Of a stretch of 64,000 bases of DNA, positions 8,094 through 16,550 are shown piece by piece (within the stretch, counting starts at the first letter, position 1; each line of letters begins with the position of its first letter). This DNA comes from UBA1429 sp964482225 (lineage in GTDB: Bacteria; Chloroflexota; Anaerolineae; UBA1429). The notes beneath the pieces were generated by a model that made no database searches, was not told the DNA's origin, and was given only the letters and a program-made list of their open reading frames with translations. The stretch covers positions 1 to 64,000 of the forward strand of contig CAYZWT010000006.1 of NCBI GenBank assembly GCA_964482225.1, in the 5' to 3' direction. A program made the translations under genes and the position numbers.

Positions 8094-9356
8094 ATGAGCG
8101 AACAACTGCACGTGATCCTGGTATACCTGCAACGCCCGGCAGTCTGGCAGCAATGGCTGGCCTTTTTGCTGGCGGTGGCTGTGGCCTGGGTGCTTGCCAA
8201 GGCGCTGGGGGCCAGAACGCACCTGAACGACCGCGTCTGCGCCTGGCTGGGCCTCGGCGAGGACTCGGCCCTGCGGCCCCTGCTGGCGCTGCTGGGGGGC
8301 GCCGTCTTTCCCGTGTTCGGGCTGGCGCTGGTGTGGGCGGCCGAGGCGCTCTTTCGGCGCTGGAGCCGACCGGCAGGACTGTTGGGAGAGTGGGTCTTTT
8401 TGCTCTGGCTCATCCTGGGATACCGGGTGGCCGTGGCTATACTGGCGGCCTGGCTGGGCGAGGAGCGCAAGCGCCCCTTCCGGGTGCGCCTGCTGGCGCC
8501 AATGGTGGGCATATTTGCCACACTGCGCGTGCTGGGCCTGCTGGTGGACCTGGAGGCCCTGGCCAAGGTGCCCGTCCTGATGGTATCGGATTCGCCCGTT
8601 CTGCTGGGGACCCTGTTCAACACGGTGTTGGTGCTGTACTTTTTGTTTGCCTTTTCCTGGTTCGGCCAGGCCATCGCCGAGAGCGCCGTGCTGCCGAGCA
8701 CCAAGGCCGACCCAGGGATGGTTCATGCCGCTCTGACCATCGCGCGCTATGCGGCTATCGTCGTGGGCGTGTCCTTTGCTTTGGGAGCCCTGGGCTTTGA
8801 TACCTCGACGGTGGCCTTTATCAGCGGCGGCCTGACGGTGGCCCTGGGTTTTGGTTCGCAACAGGTGTTCAGCAACCTGGTGGCGGGGGTGCTGCTGCTG
8901 TTCGACCAATCGCTGCGCCCGGGCGATGTGATCAGCGTGGCGGGCGAGCTGGGCGTGGTCGAGACCCTGAGCATCCGCGCCACGACCATGCGTACGGCGG
9001 ACAATGTGGCGGTGGTCATGCCCAACCAGAGCTTTGTGACCGGGGCGATCCGCAACTATTCCAAGAACAGCACGGGGGTGCGGCTACAGCTTCCGCTGGC
9101 CGTGGCCCATGCTGGCGAGCCCCAGCGACTGCGTGCCATCGCCCTGGACGCGGTGCGCGATCACAAGATGGTGCTGGCCGAGCCATCGCCCGCCGTGCTC
9201 TATACGTCGTTCGGCATGCTGCCCTCGGGCAAGCATCGCACGGCGCTGCAGATCACGGCCTGGCTGAGCGACCCACTGTACATGCCCGAGGTCACCAGCG
9301 AGCTGCTGTTGGCCATCCGCGACGCCTTGGCGGAGGCAGGCATGGAGATGGTCTAG
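8094..9356 (+). CDS. MscS-family mechanosensitive ion channel
   Basis: The 420-residue inner-membrane protein has about five N-terminal hydrophobic segments, then the diagnostic MscS pore and beta-domain sequence: GGLTVALGFGSQQVFSNLVA and LLLFDQSLRPGDVI, followed by the upper beta domain (GVVETLSIRATTMRT, NVAVVMPNQSFV) and a C-terminal alpha/beta domain. It would gate in response to membrane tension and release solutes on hypo-osmotic shock. The ATG at 8094 is chosen over in-frame starts inside the upstream gene. The GGGGGG run just before it is a poor but usable ribosome site. A second, differently built MscS protein is encoded at 38423-39634. Confidence 0.9.
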   Translation: MSEQLHVILVYLQRPAVWQQWLAFLLAVAVAWVLAKALGARTHLNDRVCAWLGLGEDSALRPLLALLGGAVFPVFGLALVWAAEALFRRWSRPAGLLGEWVFLLWLILGYRVAVAILAAWLGEERKRPFRVRLLAPMVGIFATLRVLGLLVDLEALAKVPVLMVSDSPVLLGTLFNTVLVLYFLFAFSWFGQAIAESAVLPSTKADPGMVHAALTIARYAAIVVGVSFALGALGFDTSTVAFISGGLTVALGFGSQQVFSNLVAGVLLLFDQSLRPGDVISVAGELGVVETLSIRATTMRTADNVAVVMPNQSFVTGAIRNYSKNSTGVRLQLPLAVAHAGEPQRLRAIALDAVRDHKMVLAEPSPAVLYTSFGMLPSGKHRTALQITAWLSDPLYMPEVTSELLLAIRDALAEAGMEMV

Positions 9357-9702
9357 CGCACGGGTTCGCCCGAGCAGTGCTCCGGAAGAGCTGGAACATG
9401 GCCCTGCGGCTCAAAGCAGGGCGCCACCAAGTCCACGTTTTATATATCTGGCTCGCCGACCGAATGCGTGCCCTACTTTGGGCGAACACGGCGCATACAT
9501 GCGCAATTCGCCCCTACGAAAAAAGACATTAAAGGGTAAAAAGTAGGGGCAAAGCTGACGCTAGACGCATATATGCGTACGCAGCGTACTTTCATGTCGT
9601 CCGTGACTTGTCGCTGTTACTTTACCATAAGAGCGACCTTGGAAACACCGGTTATTGGCGCGCCCTGCCAGTTGCCCAGATCACATTACGAGGAGGCATA
9701 CC
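9357..9702. other. Intergenic region with hairpins and a dispersed repeat
   Basis: It holds a GCCCTGC/GCAGGGC hairpin (9401-9422), the palindrome GCGCATACATGCGC (9491-9504), a CCCCTAC...GTAGGGG inverted pair (9511-9549), the perfect palindrome ACGCATATATGCGT (9565-9578), and then the dispersed repeat at 9573-9650. No coding frame seen. Confidence 0.6.
9573..9650 (+). repeat. Dispersed intergenic repeat, copy A
   Basis: It begins ATGCGTACGCAGCGTACTT, including the inverted pair GTACGC-A-GCGTAC, continues through CATGTCGTCCGTGACTTGTC and ends GAAACACCG. The same ordered blocks recur at 39844-39924 with a few substitutions and small indels. The last 20 bp also resemble 33-51 at the left edge (GGACTTTGGAAACGCCGTG). 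It ends 52 bp before the start codon of the next gene. Confidence 0.6.
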
Positions 9703-11199
9703 ATGCCAACCATTCAGCAGTGGGACCGCTACGAGTTCAGCCAGCAGGTCGATGCGCCGGTCGCAAACCCGTTTACCGACGTGCGTCTGGCGGCCACCGT
9801 CACCGGCGCCGGGCTGGTGCGCGAGGTAGAGGGATTCTATGATGGCGAGGGCGTCTTCAGGCTGCGCTTTTTGGGCGAGGCGCCAGGCGAGTACGTCTTT
9901 GTGACCCGCTCCAACCTGCCTGCGCTGCACGGCCTGACGGGCGAGTTCACCGTGACCGCGCCCGCGGAGGGCGTACATGGGCCGGTGCTGGCCGCCGGCA
10001 CGCGCTTTCGCTATGCCGACGGCGCGCCGGCCTTTATCATGGGCACCACAGCGTATGTGTGGCACCATCGGCCCGCCGACGTGCGCGCCCAGACGCTGGA
10101 TAGCTTGACGCGCTATGGGTTCAACAAGATCCGCATGCTGGTGTTCCCCAAGCACTATACCGGCGGCTTCAACGGCGTCGACATCAGCTATGAGCCACCC
10201 CACTATCCCTTTGAGGGGGAGCCCAAGGCCTTTGACTTCAGGCGGCCCAACCCCGAGTTCTTTCGCCATCTGGAGCGGTGTGTCGAGGATCTGATGCAGC
10301 GCGGCATCGAGGCCGATGTGATCCTGTTTCATCCCTACGACGCGGGCCATTGGGACATTGACGCAGGCATGGACGAGGACGATGCGCTGCTCTACGTCCG
10401 GTACATCGTGGCCCGCCTGAGCGCCTACCGAAACGTCTGGTGGAGCCTGGCCAACGAGTACGACATTGACACGACCCGCCGCATCATCGGGCCCAACCGC
10501 CGCCATTGGGACGTCATCGGCGCCACGATCAAGGCCCGCGACCCGTATGGCCACCTGATCTCGTGCCACAACATCCCCTTTGGGATCATCTACCCCAACC
10601 GCGAGTGGCTAACCCATGTGAGCTATCAGCACCCCGATACCTACACGCTCCTGCTAGAGTTGCAGGCCAGGTATGGCAAGCCCGTCATCAATGACGAGTA
10701 TCAGTACGAGGGCAACGTGCCCGACGACTGGGGCAACTCGAGCCCGGAGCTGGTGGTCGGGCGGCACTGGAAGAGCCTCATGGCCGGGGGCTATGCCACG
10801 CATGGCGAAGCGTTTGTGCGCGACGGGAACCGCAAGGACATCTTTTGGAGCTATGGCGGCGCGATGACGGGCGAGAGCGCGCCACGCCTGCGCTACCTGA
10901 GGGAGATCGCCGCAACGCTGCCGCTGGACGAGATGCAGCGGCAGGCCACCAACACCGACGGCAGCAACACCTTTGCGCTGGCCAAGGGCCATGAGCTGAT
11001 CGTGATCTTTTGCCGGCACGCCCTGCCGGGCAAGTGGCCCTGGCTGGGCCCCTGGGACGGCTCGCGGCCCGGCGCGCGCTATTACGCCACGGTGTACGAC
11101 GTGTGGAACTGCCGCGTGGTCGAGGAGTTCGAGGTGACCCGGGAGCGGCGCCCCGAGTTCCGGCCCTTTACCCTGATCAAGCTGGAGCTGATGGGCTAG
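9703..11199 (+). CDS. DUF5060/DUF5605-type glycoside hydrolase-like protein
   Basis: The 498-residue protein has no signal peptide. Residues 1-90 form a DUF5060-like beta-sandwich (WDRYEFSQQV..., then EGVFRLRFLGEAPGEYVF). Residues about 100-410 form a TIM barrel of the apiosidase-like/clan GH-A kind. Two acidic signatures fit the general acid and nucleophile of that clan: WSLANEYD after strand 4 and VINDEYQYEG later. A small C-terminal beta domain follows. It likely cleaves a plant- or biofilm-derived glycan intracellularly. The substrate is unknown. The ATG lies behind a strong GAGGAGG at 9690-9696. It appears monocistronic; the next element is a convergent tRNA. Confidence 0.75.
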   Translation: MPTIQQWDRYEFSQQVDAPVANPFTDVRLAATVTGAGLVREVEGFYDGEGVFRLRFLGEAPGEYVFVTRSNLPALHGLTGEFTVTAPAEGVHGPVLAAGTRFRYADGAPAFIMGTTAYVWHHRPADVRAQTLDSLTRYGFNKIRMLVFPKHYTGGFNGVDISYEPPHYPFEGEPKAFDFRRPNPEFFRHLERCVEDLMQRGIEADVILFHPYDAGHWDIDAGMDEDDALLYVRYIVARLSAYRNVWWSLANEYDIDTTRRIIGPNRRHWDVIGATIKARDPYGHLISCHNIPFGIIYPNREWLTHVSYQHPDTYTLLLELQARYGKPVINDEYQYEGNVPDDWGNSSPELVVGRHWKSLMAGGYATHGEAFVRDGNRKDIFWSYGGAMTGESAPRLRYLREIAATLPLDEMQRQATNTDGSNTFALAKGHELIVIFCRHALPGKWPWLGPWDGSRPGARYYATVYDVWNCRVVEEFEVTRERRPEFRPFTLIKLELMG

Positions 11200-11262
11200 C
11201 GGGGGCGCGCCGCCCCGCCCACGAGGAGGGGGTGTGGGCAGGCACGGCCCAGAATGCAGGAC

Positions 11263-11287
11263 GGCCAGTTGGGGCAAGCAACTGGCC
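11263..11287 (+). terminator. Hairpin downstream of the glycoside hydrolase-like gene
   Basis: GGCCAGTTG (11263-11271) pairs perfectly with CAACTGGCC (11279-11287) across a 7-nt loop. There is no clear U-tract, so it may be a bidirectional stop between the converging gene and tRNA. Confidence 0.4.
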
Positions 11288-11301
11288 ATCTACAAACTAG
11301 C

Positions 11302-11375
11302 TGGCTGAGGGACAGGGATTCGAACCCCGATCGGCTGATCCAGAGTCAGCTGTCCTACCATTAGACGATCCCTCA
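11302..11375 (-). tRNA. tRNA-Gln (anticodon CUG)
   Basis: On the minus strand the cloverleaf reads TGAGGGA acceptor, D arm with TAATGGTA, anticodon stem GCTGA/TCAGC around loop CTCTGGA (anticodon CUG, codon CAG), T arm GGGTTCGAATCCC and an encoded CCA (11302-11304). The acceptor closes at 11306-11312 with 11369-11375. The sequence closely follows the bacterial tRNA-Gln pattern. Confidence 0.95.
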
Positions 11376-11385
11376 GAGCCCGGCT

Positions 11386-11414
11386 ATTGTAGCATAACCC
11401 CCACAGCCGGGCAA
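11386..11414 (-). promoter_or_regulatory. Promoter of tRNA-Gln
   Basis: On the minus strand: TTGCCC (11414-11409), 17-bp spacer, TACAAT (11391-11386), just 10 bp before the mature tRNA 5' end. The promoter overlaps an 8-bp inverted repeat GCCCGGCT/AGCCGGGC (11378-11385, 11405-11412). Confidence 0.6.
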
Positions 11415-11588
11415 AAACCCGCTCCAAATGTGGGCATCCGCCCATCTACGCTCAATAATGTTGAGCCTCTAGACGCAAGGTTCTTATGATCGTAGCCCTG
11501 CTATACATCTAGGGCGCCCATTCTTCGCCCATATACTTGTTATATCTTTTTATTATGCTATGCTGCGCCCCACCCTACAAAGCGCCTC

Positions 11589-11617
11589 TTGACAGGCCGC
11601 CCCAAGGATGCTATCAT
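11589..11617 (+). promoter_or_regulatory. Promoter of the hrcA-grpE-dnaK operon
   Basis: A perfect -35 TTGACA (11589-11594), 17-bp spacer and TATCAT (11612-11617). The CIRCE-like operator begins 2 bp after the -10, at the expected start of transcription. Confidence 0.8.
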
Positions 11618-11618
11618 A

Positions 11619-11645
11619 TTGGCACTCGGGCCGCGAGACTGCTAA
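11619..11645 (+). promoter_or_regulatory. CIRCE-like HrcA operator
   Basis: TTGGCACTC, nine bases, then GACTGCTAA. The consensus is TTAGCACTC-N9-GAGTGCTAA, so each arm has a single departure. It covers the predicted transcription start of hrcA, where HrcA binding would block the promoter and make the operon autoregulated and heat-inducible. Confidence 0.8.
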
Positions 11646-11673
11646 TCTGCCCGAGCGAGAATAGGACGCAGTC

Positions 11674-12738
11674 ATGATGGAAGAACAGCAGGCCGAAAAC
11701 GAACTCACCCCGCGACAGCGCGAGGTGCTGCGAATCTTGGTGCAAGAGTACGTGGCCTCGGCCAACCCCGTAGGCTCGGGTACCTTGCTGCGCCTGGGCA
11801 GCCTGAGCGTCAGCTCGGCCACCGTGCGCAATGAGTTGGCCCTGCTCGAAGATCTGGGCTATGTCCAGCAACTACACACCTCCTCGGGGCGCGTGCCCAC
11901 CGGCAAAGGCTATCGCTACTTTATCGAGCAGTTGATGGAGCATGTCGAGCTGCCTGCGCCCAGCCGACGTATGATCCTGCACCAGTTCCACCAGATCCGG
12001 CTCAATATGGATCAGTGGTTGCAGCTTACGGCGGCGGTGTTGGCCCATACAACGGGCTCGGCCTCGCTGGTTACCGCCCCCCATGCGCCCCAGGCGCGCC
12101 TGAAGCACATCGAGCTGATCTCGACCCACGATACCCTGTTTCTCATGATCCTCGTGTTGCAGGATGGCAGCGTCTGCCAGGAGATGATGGCCGTCGAGGA
12201 GGCGGTAGACCAGGACCGGCTGCGCCAGTTCTCGAACCAGATGAACGACCAGTTCCGCAGCCTGACGGTGGACGAGATCCGCAGGATGGCCGAGAACACG
12301 TCTTTGCCGCCGGCCGGCTGGGCGCGGCGCGTGTTGGGCTGGCTCTTGATGCGTATGGAGGATGCCGATGGCCGCGCCATTGACGAAATCCATCACGCAG
12401 GCTTGGCCAATGTGCTAGAGCAACCCGAGTTCGAGGATGTCTCCAGCTTTCGCCAGCTCGTGGATATTATGGAGCAGCGGCAGCGCCTGGAGCGCATCCT
12501 GACGCGCGCACTGGGCGCCAACGGCGTGCAGATCATCATTGGGGGCGAGGGGCCTTTTGAGGGCATCTATGATGTGAGCCTGGTGCTCTCGCCCTATGGC
12601 GTGCGCGACAAGGCCAGCGGCGTGCTGGGCATCGTCGGGCCCCGGCGTATGCCCTATGCCACGGCGGTCTCGACGGTAAGCTATGTAGCCAAGCTCATGG
12701 GCGATCTGATCGAAGATGTCTATGGGCCTTCAGATTAG
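11674..12738 (+). CDS. hrcA: Heat-inducible transcription repressor HrcA
   Basis: The 354-residue protein starts with a winged helix (residues about 9-75: LTPRQREVLRILVQEYV..., then the recognition segment SVSSATVRNELALLEDLGYV and the wing SGRVPTGKGYR). It continues with the GAF-like HrcA domain and inserted dimerisation region up to DLIEDVYGPSD. Length and motifs match the family. It represses chaperone operons by binding CIRCE, and a CIRCE-like site lies in its own promoter. ATGs at 11674 and 11677 are both possible. grpE and dnaK follow on the same strand. Confidence 0.95.
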   Translation: MMEEQQAENELTPRQREVLRILVQEYVASANPVGSGTLLRLGSLSVSSATVRNELALLEDLGYVQQLHTSSGRVPTGKGYRYFIEQLMEHVELPAPSRRMILHQFHQIRLNMDQWLQLTAAVLAHTTGSASLVTAPHAPQARLKHIELISTHDTLFLMILVLQDGSVCQEMMAVEEAVDQDRLRQFSNQMNDQFRSLTVDEIRRMAENTSLPPAGWARRVLGWLLMRMEDADGRAIDEIHHAGLANVLEQPEFEDVSSFRQLVDIMEQRQRLERILTRALGANGVQIIIGGEGPFEGIYDVSLVLSPYGVRDKASGVLGIVGPRRMPYATAVSTVSYVAKLMGDLIEDVYGPSD

Positions 12739-12770
12739 CAGTGACGTACGACAATTACGATAGAGGGGAT

Positions 12771-13337
12771 ATGGTGGACGAAATACAGGGGGCGCAAGGC
12801 CCCCAAGAGGAGACGGTAGGCGCTGCCCCCCAGGAGGGGGAGTCGGAAGTAACGCAGGCCAACCTACAGCAGGAGCTGGAACAGGCACAGAATGAAGTGG
12901 AGCAGTGGCGTGACCGCTATCTGCGCAGCGTCGCCGAGCTGGCCAACTATCGCAAGCGGGTGGAGCGAGAGCGCGAACAGCAAACCCTGCGCCTCAAGAT
13001 GGATGTGCTGCGGCAACTATTGCCCATCGCCGATGATTTCCATCTGGCGCTGGAGAACGCGCCGCCGGATCCCCAAGGGTTCCCCTGGGTGCAGGGGTTG
13101 GTCTTGATCGCTGACAAGATTGATGCGCTTCTCAGCCAGTCGGGGGTGGAACCCATCCCGGCTGTCGGCGAGCCTTTTGATCCCGTTTACCACCACGCGC
13201 TGATGCAAGAGGCAAGCGACGACTATCCCGAGGGAGTCGTGTCCGGCGAAATCCGCAAAGGCTACACAATGGGCGACCAGGTGCTGCGCCCCACACTGGT
13301 GCGCGTTTCTTCTGGCCGACGCACATCACATGCATAA
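12771..13337 (+). CDS. grpE: Nucleotide exchange factor GrpE
   Basis: A disordered acidic N-terminus leads into a long coiled coil (residues about 25-80, with WRDRYLRSVAELANYRKRVE) and the C-terminal beta domain (QSGVEPIPAVGEPFDPVYHH, YTMGDQVLRPTLVRV). GrpE dimers release ADP from DnaK. The ATG at 12771 has an AGAGGGG just upstream. A GTG at 12741, 3 bp after the hrcA stop, is in frame and would add ten residues, so the start is uncertain. It lies in the operon between hrcA and dnaK. Confidence 0.95.
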   Translation: MVDEIQGAQGPQEETVGAAPQEGESEVTQANLQQELEQAQNEVEQWRDRYLRSVAELANYRKRVEREREQQTLRLKMDVLRQLLPIADDFHLALENAPPDPQGFPWVQGLVLIADKIDALLSQSGVEPIPAVGEPFDPVYHHALMQEASDDYPEGVVSGEIRKGYTMGDQVLRPTLVRVSSGRRTSHA

Positions 13338-13370
13338 TAGACAACACGATTAGGAAACCAGGAGGCAACA

Positions 13371-15257
13371 ATGTCCAAGATAATCGGCATTGATCTGGGC
13401 ACGACCAACTCGGTTGTGGCCGTCATGGAAGGTAACGAGCCGGTGGTGATCCCTACGGCGGAGGGGGCGCGCCTGTGCCCCTCTGTGGTGGCGGTGAACA
13501 CCAAGACCGGGGAGCGCCTTGTGGGCCAGGTGGCCCGCCGCCAGGCTATCACCAATTCGGAAAACACCATCTTTTCCGTCAAGCGCCTGATGGGACGTCG
13601 CTTTTCAGACCCGGAGGTCCAAAAGGCGATCAAGGTCTTGCCCTACAAGATCATCGAGAACGAGAATGGCGATGCCTGGGTGGCCATGGGCGGCAAAGAG
13701 TACTCGCCCGCCGAGATCTCGGCCATGATCCTGGCCAAGCTCAAGGCCGACGCCGAAGCATACCTGGGCGAGCCGGTGACCCAGGCCGTGATTACCGTGC
13801 CCGCCTATTTCAACGACTCGCAACGCCAGGCCACCAAGGATGCCGGCCGCATCGCCGGGCTGGAGGTGCTGCGCATCATCAACGAGCCCACCGCCTCGGC
13901 CCTGGCCTATGGCCTGGATAAGAAAAAGGACGAACAGATCGCCGTCTATGACCTGGGCGGCGGCACGTTCGATATCTCGATCCTCGATATCGGCGACGGC
14001 GTCTTTGAGGTGCGCGCCACCAATGGCGACACGTTTCTGGGCGGCGACGACTTTGACCAGGTGATCATTGATTGGGTGATCAGCGAATACCGCCAGGATC
14101 AGGGCATTGACCTGCGCAACGATCGCATGGCACTGCAGCGCCTCAAAGAGGCGGCGGAAAAGGCCAAGATCGAGCTCTCCACCACCCAGCAGACCGAGAT
14201 CAACCTGCCGTTCATCACGGCGGATGCCAGTGGCCCCAAGCACCTGAGCATGACCCTGACCCGCAGCAAGCTCGAGCAACTGGTGGAGGGCCTGGTCGAG
14301 CGTAGCCTGGGCCCCTGCCGCCGCGCGTTGGAGGATGCCGAGCTGAGCGTGGGCGATGTGGATGAGGTCATCCTGGTGGGCGGCCAGACGCGCACGCCTA
14401 TGGTGCAGCGCCGCGTGGAGGAACTCTTTGGCCGCACGCCCCACAAAGGCATCAACCCGGATGAGGTGGTGGCCCTGGGGGCGGCCATCCAGGCGGGCGT
14501 CCTGGGCGGCGAGGTGGATGACGTGCTGTTGTTGGATGTCACCCCGTTGACCCTCAGCATCGAGACGTTGGGGGGCGTGGCGACGCCGCTGATCCAGCGC
14601 AACACCACCATCCCGACCCACAAAGAGCAGGTCTTTTCCACCGCGTCCGATAGCCAGACGCAGGTGCAGATCAATGTGCTACAGGGCGAGCGCCCGATGG
14701 CGGCGGATAACAAGCTGCTGGGGACGTTCAATCTGGATGGCATCCCGCCCGCGCCGCGTGGCGTGCCGCAGATCGAGGTGAGCTTTGACATTGACGCCAA
14801 CGGCATCGTCAAGGTGACGGCGCGCGACAAGGCCACGGGCCGCAGCCAGGATATCACCATCACGGCCTCCAGCGGCCTTGCGGAGGAAGAGATTCAGCGC
14901 ATGGTGCACGAGGCCGAGCAGCATGCCGGCGAGGATCGCCGCCGCAAGGAGGAGGTCGAGCTGCGCAACGAGGCCGATACCCTGGCCTATACGGCGGAAA
15001 AGACCCTCAAAGACCTGGGCGACAAGGCGCCTGCTGAGGTGCGCACCCAGGTAGAAGCCAAGGTCACGGCGCTGCGCGATGCGCTGGGCGGCAACGATAG
15101 CGCCCAGATCCGCACCCACAAGGACGAGCTACAACAGCTCTTGCAGCAACTGGGCGCCGCCGCCTATCAGCAGGGCGAGGCCGGCCCCCAGGCTGGAACC
15201 GATCAGCCCGGCGATGGCGCGGATGACGCCGTGGATGGCGAGTTCCGCGAGGTCTAG
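13371..15257 (+). CDS. dnaK: Chaperone DnaK (Hsp70)
   Basis: At 628 residues it has the normal Hsp70 length. The nucleotide-binding domain shows IIGIDLGTTNSVVAVMEG (residues 3-20), YDLGGGTFDISILDI (about 192) and VILVGGQTRTPMVQ (about 337). The interdomain linker DDVLLLDVTPLTL and the beta-sandwich with VFSTASDSQTQVQINVLQGE follow, then the helical lid and a disordered tail ending DDAVDGEFREV. It binds exposed hydrophobic peptides in the cytoplasm with DnaJ and GrpE. A clear AGGAGG precedes the ATG. A strong terminator follows, separating it from dnaJ. Confidence 0.98.
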   Translation: MSKIIGIDLGTTNSVVAVMEGNEPVVIPTAEGARLCPSVVAVNTKTGERLVGQVARRQAITNSENTIFSVKRLMGRRFSDPEVQKAIKVLPYKIIENENGDAWVAMGGKEYSPAEISAMILAKLKADAEAYLGEPVTQAVITVPAYFNDSQRQATKDAGRIAGLEVLRIINEPTASALAYGLDKKKDEQIAVYDLGGGTFDISILDIGDGVFEVRATNGDTFLGGDDFDQVIIDWVISEYRQDQGIDLRNDRMALQRLKEAAEKAKIELSTTQQTEINLPFITADASGPKHLSMTLTRSKLEQLVEGLVERSLGPCRRALEDAELSVGDVDEVILVGGQTRTPMVQRRVEELFGRTPHKGINPDEVVALGAAIQAGVLGGEVDDVLLLDVTPLTLSIETLGGVATPLIQRNTTIPTHKEQVFSTASDSQTQVQINVLQGERPMAADNKLLGTFNLDGIPPAPRGVPQIEVSFDIDANGIVKVTARDKATGRSQDITITASSGLAEEEIQRMVHEAEQHAGEDRRRKEEVELRNEADTLAYTAEKTLKDLGDKAPAEVRTQVEAKVTALRDALGGNDSAQIRTHKDELQQLLQQLGAAAYQQGEAGPQAGTDQPGDGADDAVDGEFREV

Positions 15258-15274
15258 CGCGCTTCTCGGCGCCT

Positions 15275-15315
15275 AACGGGGTTAGGGAGCCTGTGTCCCT
15301 AACCCCGTTCTTTTG
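15275..15315 (+). terminator. Rho-independent terminator after dnaK
   Basis: A perfect 14-bp stem, AACGGGGTTAGGGA (15275-15288) with TCCCTAACCCCGTT (15296-15309), a 7-nt loop, then CTTTT. It should end most hrcA-grpE-dnaK transcripts before dnaJ. Confidence 0.85.
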
Positions 15316-15351
15316 GCCTGCGCGTTTCGCCCTGGCCCTGGCCCCACGCTT

Positions 15352-15380
15352 TTGACGGGCTGCGCCAAACGGGCTAGAGT
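15352..15380 (+). promoter_or_regulatory. Promoter of the dnaJ-prmA-rsmE operon
   Basis: TTGACG (15352-15357), 17-bp spacer, TAGAGT (15375-15380), 40 bp before the dnaJ start. I find no CIRCE-like pair here, unlike the hrcA promoter. Confidence 0.55.
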
Positions 15381-15419
15381 AATGCGTCAGCCAGGATGCA
15401 TAGATGGAGCGGCAACGGG

Positions 15420-16550
15420 ATGACTTCTGAGGATAAAAGAGACTATTACGAGATTCTGGGCGTCTCTCGCGACGCCAGCAGGGACGATCTGCGCTCGGCT
15501 TACCGGCGGCTGGCGCGCCAGTATCATCCGGATGTGTCCAAAGAGACCGATGCTGAGCAACGCTTCAAAGAGATCAACGAGGCCTATCAGGTCCTGAACG
15601 ACGACAAGCTGCGCGCCCAGTACGACCGCTTTGGCCATGCCGGGGTCAACCAGGGCGACATGGGGGGCTTCAGCGATTTCGGGTTCGGCGGCTTTGAGGA
15701 CATCTTTGGCGACCTGTTTGGCTTTGGCATGGGCCGCTCGGCTGCGCGCCAGGGGCCGCACCGGGGCGCCGATCTGCGCTATGATCTCGAACTGGACTTT
15801 CGCGAGGCCGTCTTTGGCTGCGAGCGCGAGATCGAGATCACGCGCCTGGAACGTTGCGAGCACTGCAACGGCAGCGGCGCCGAGCCGGGCACCTCGCCCG
15901 TGCGCTGCAACGAGTGTAACGGCACCGGCCAGGTGCGCCGCGCCCAGCAATCCATCTTTGGCGCATTCGTCAATGTCACCACCTGCCCGCGTTGCCAGGG
16001 CACCGGCGAGGTGATCACCACGCCCTGCTCTGTGTGCCACGGCGCGCGCCGCATCCAGCAGACCCGCAATCTGGCCGTGCAGGTGCCCGGCGGTGTGGAT
16101 GACGAGATGCGCATCCGTCTGGCGGGCGAGGGCGAGCATGGCCTGTATGGCGGGCCGCCTGGCAACCTGTATGTGGTGCTGCACGTCAAGGCGCACCGTT
16201 TTTTCAGCCGCCGCGAAAACGACATCTTGCTCAATGTCAATATCAACATGGCCCAGGCCGCCCTGGGAGACGAGATCCACGTCCCCACTTTGGATGGCGA
16301 GGAACCCCTCGTCGTCCCTTCGGGCACCCAGGCGGGCACGGTGTTGCGCATGCGCGGCAAGGGCGTCCCCCGCCTGCGGGGCTCGGGCCGAGGCGACCAA
16401 TTGGTGATCCTCAACGTGGCCATCCCCACAGAGTTGAACGCCGAGCAAAGAGAGCTGCTCAAGCAACTGGGCAAGACCCTGGGCTCCGAGGTGACGCCCC
16501 AGGCGGGGCGCGGCTTTTTGGAGCGGATCAGAGAGGCGTTGGGGATCTAG
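15420..16550 (+). CDS. dnaJ: Co-chaperone DnaJ (Hsp40)
   Basis: The 376-residue type I J-protein has the J domain (DYYEILGVSRDASRDDLRSA, HPD at residues 36-38), a Gly/Phe-rich stretch (GGFSDFGFGGFEDIFGDLFG), four zinc motifs (CEHCNGSG, CNECNGTG, CPRCQGTG, CSVCHGAR) and two C-terminal substrate-binding barrels. The fourth zinc repeat departs from CxxCxGxG only in its last position. It stimulates DnaK ATPase and delivers clients. The ATG at 15420 is preferred to one 24 bp upstream. prmA starts one base after its stop. Confidence 0.95.
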   Translation: MTSEDKRDYYEILGVSRDASRDDLRSAYRRLARQYHPDVSKETDAEQRFKEINEAYQVLNDDKLRAQYDRFGHAGVNQGDMGGFSDFGFGGFEDIFGDLFGFGMGRSAARQGPHRGADLRYDLELDFREAVFGCEREIEITRLERCEHCNGSGAEPGTSPVRCNECNGTGQVRRAQQSIFGAFVNVTTCPRCQGTGEVITTPCSVCHGARRIQQTRNLAVQVPGGVDDEMRIRLAGEGEHGLYGGPPGNLYVVLHVKAHRFFSRRENDILLNVNINMAQAALGDEIHVPTLDGEEPLVVPSGTQAGTVLRMRGKGVPRLRGSGRGDQLVILNVAIPTELNAEQRELLKQLGKTLGSEVTPQAGRGFLERIREALGI

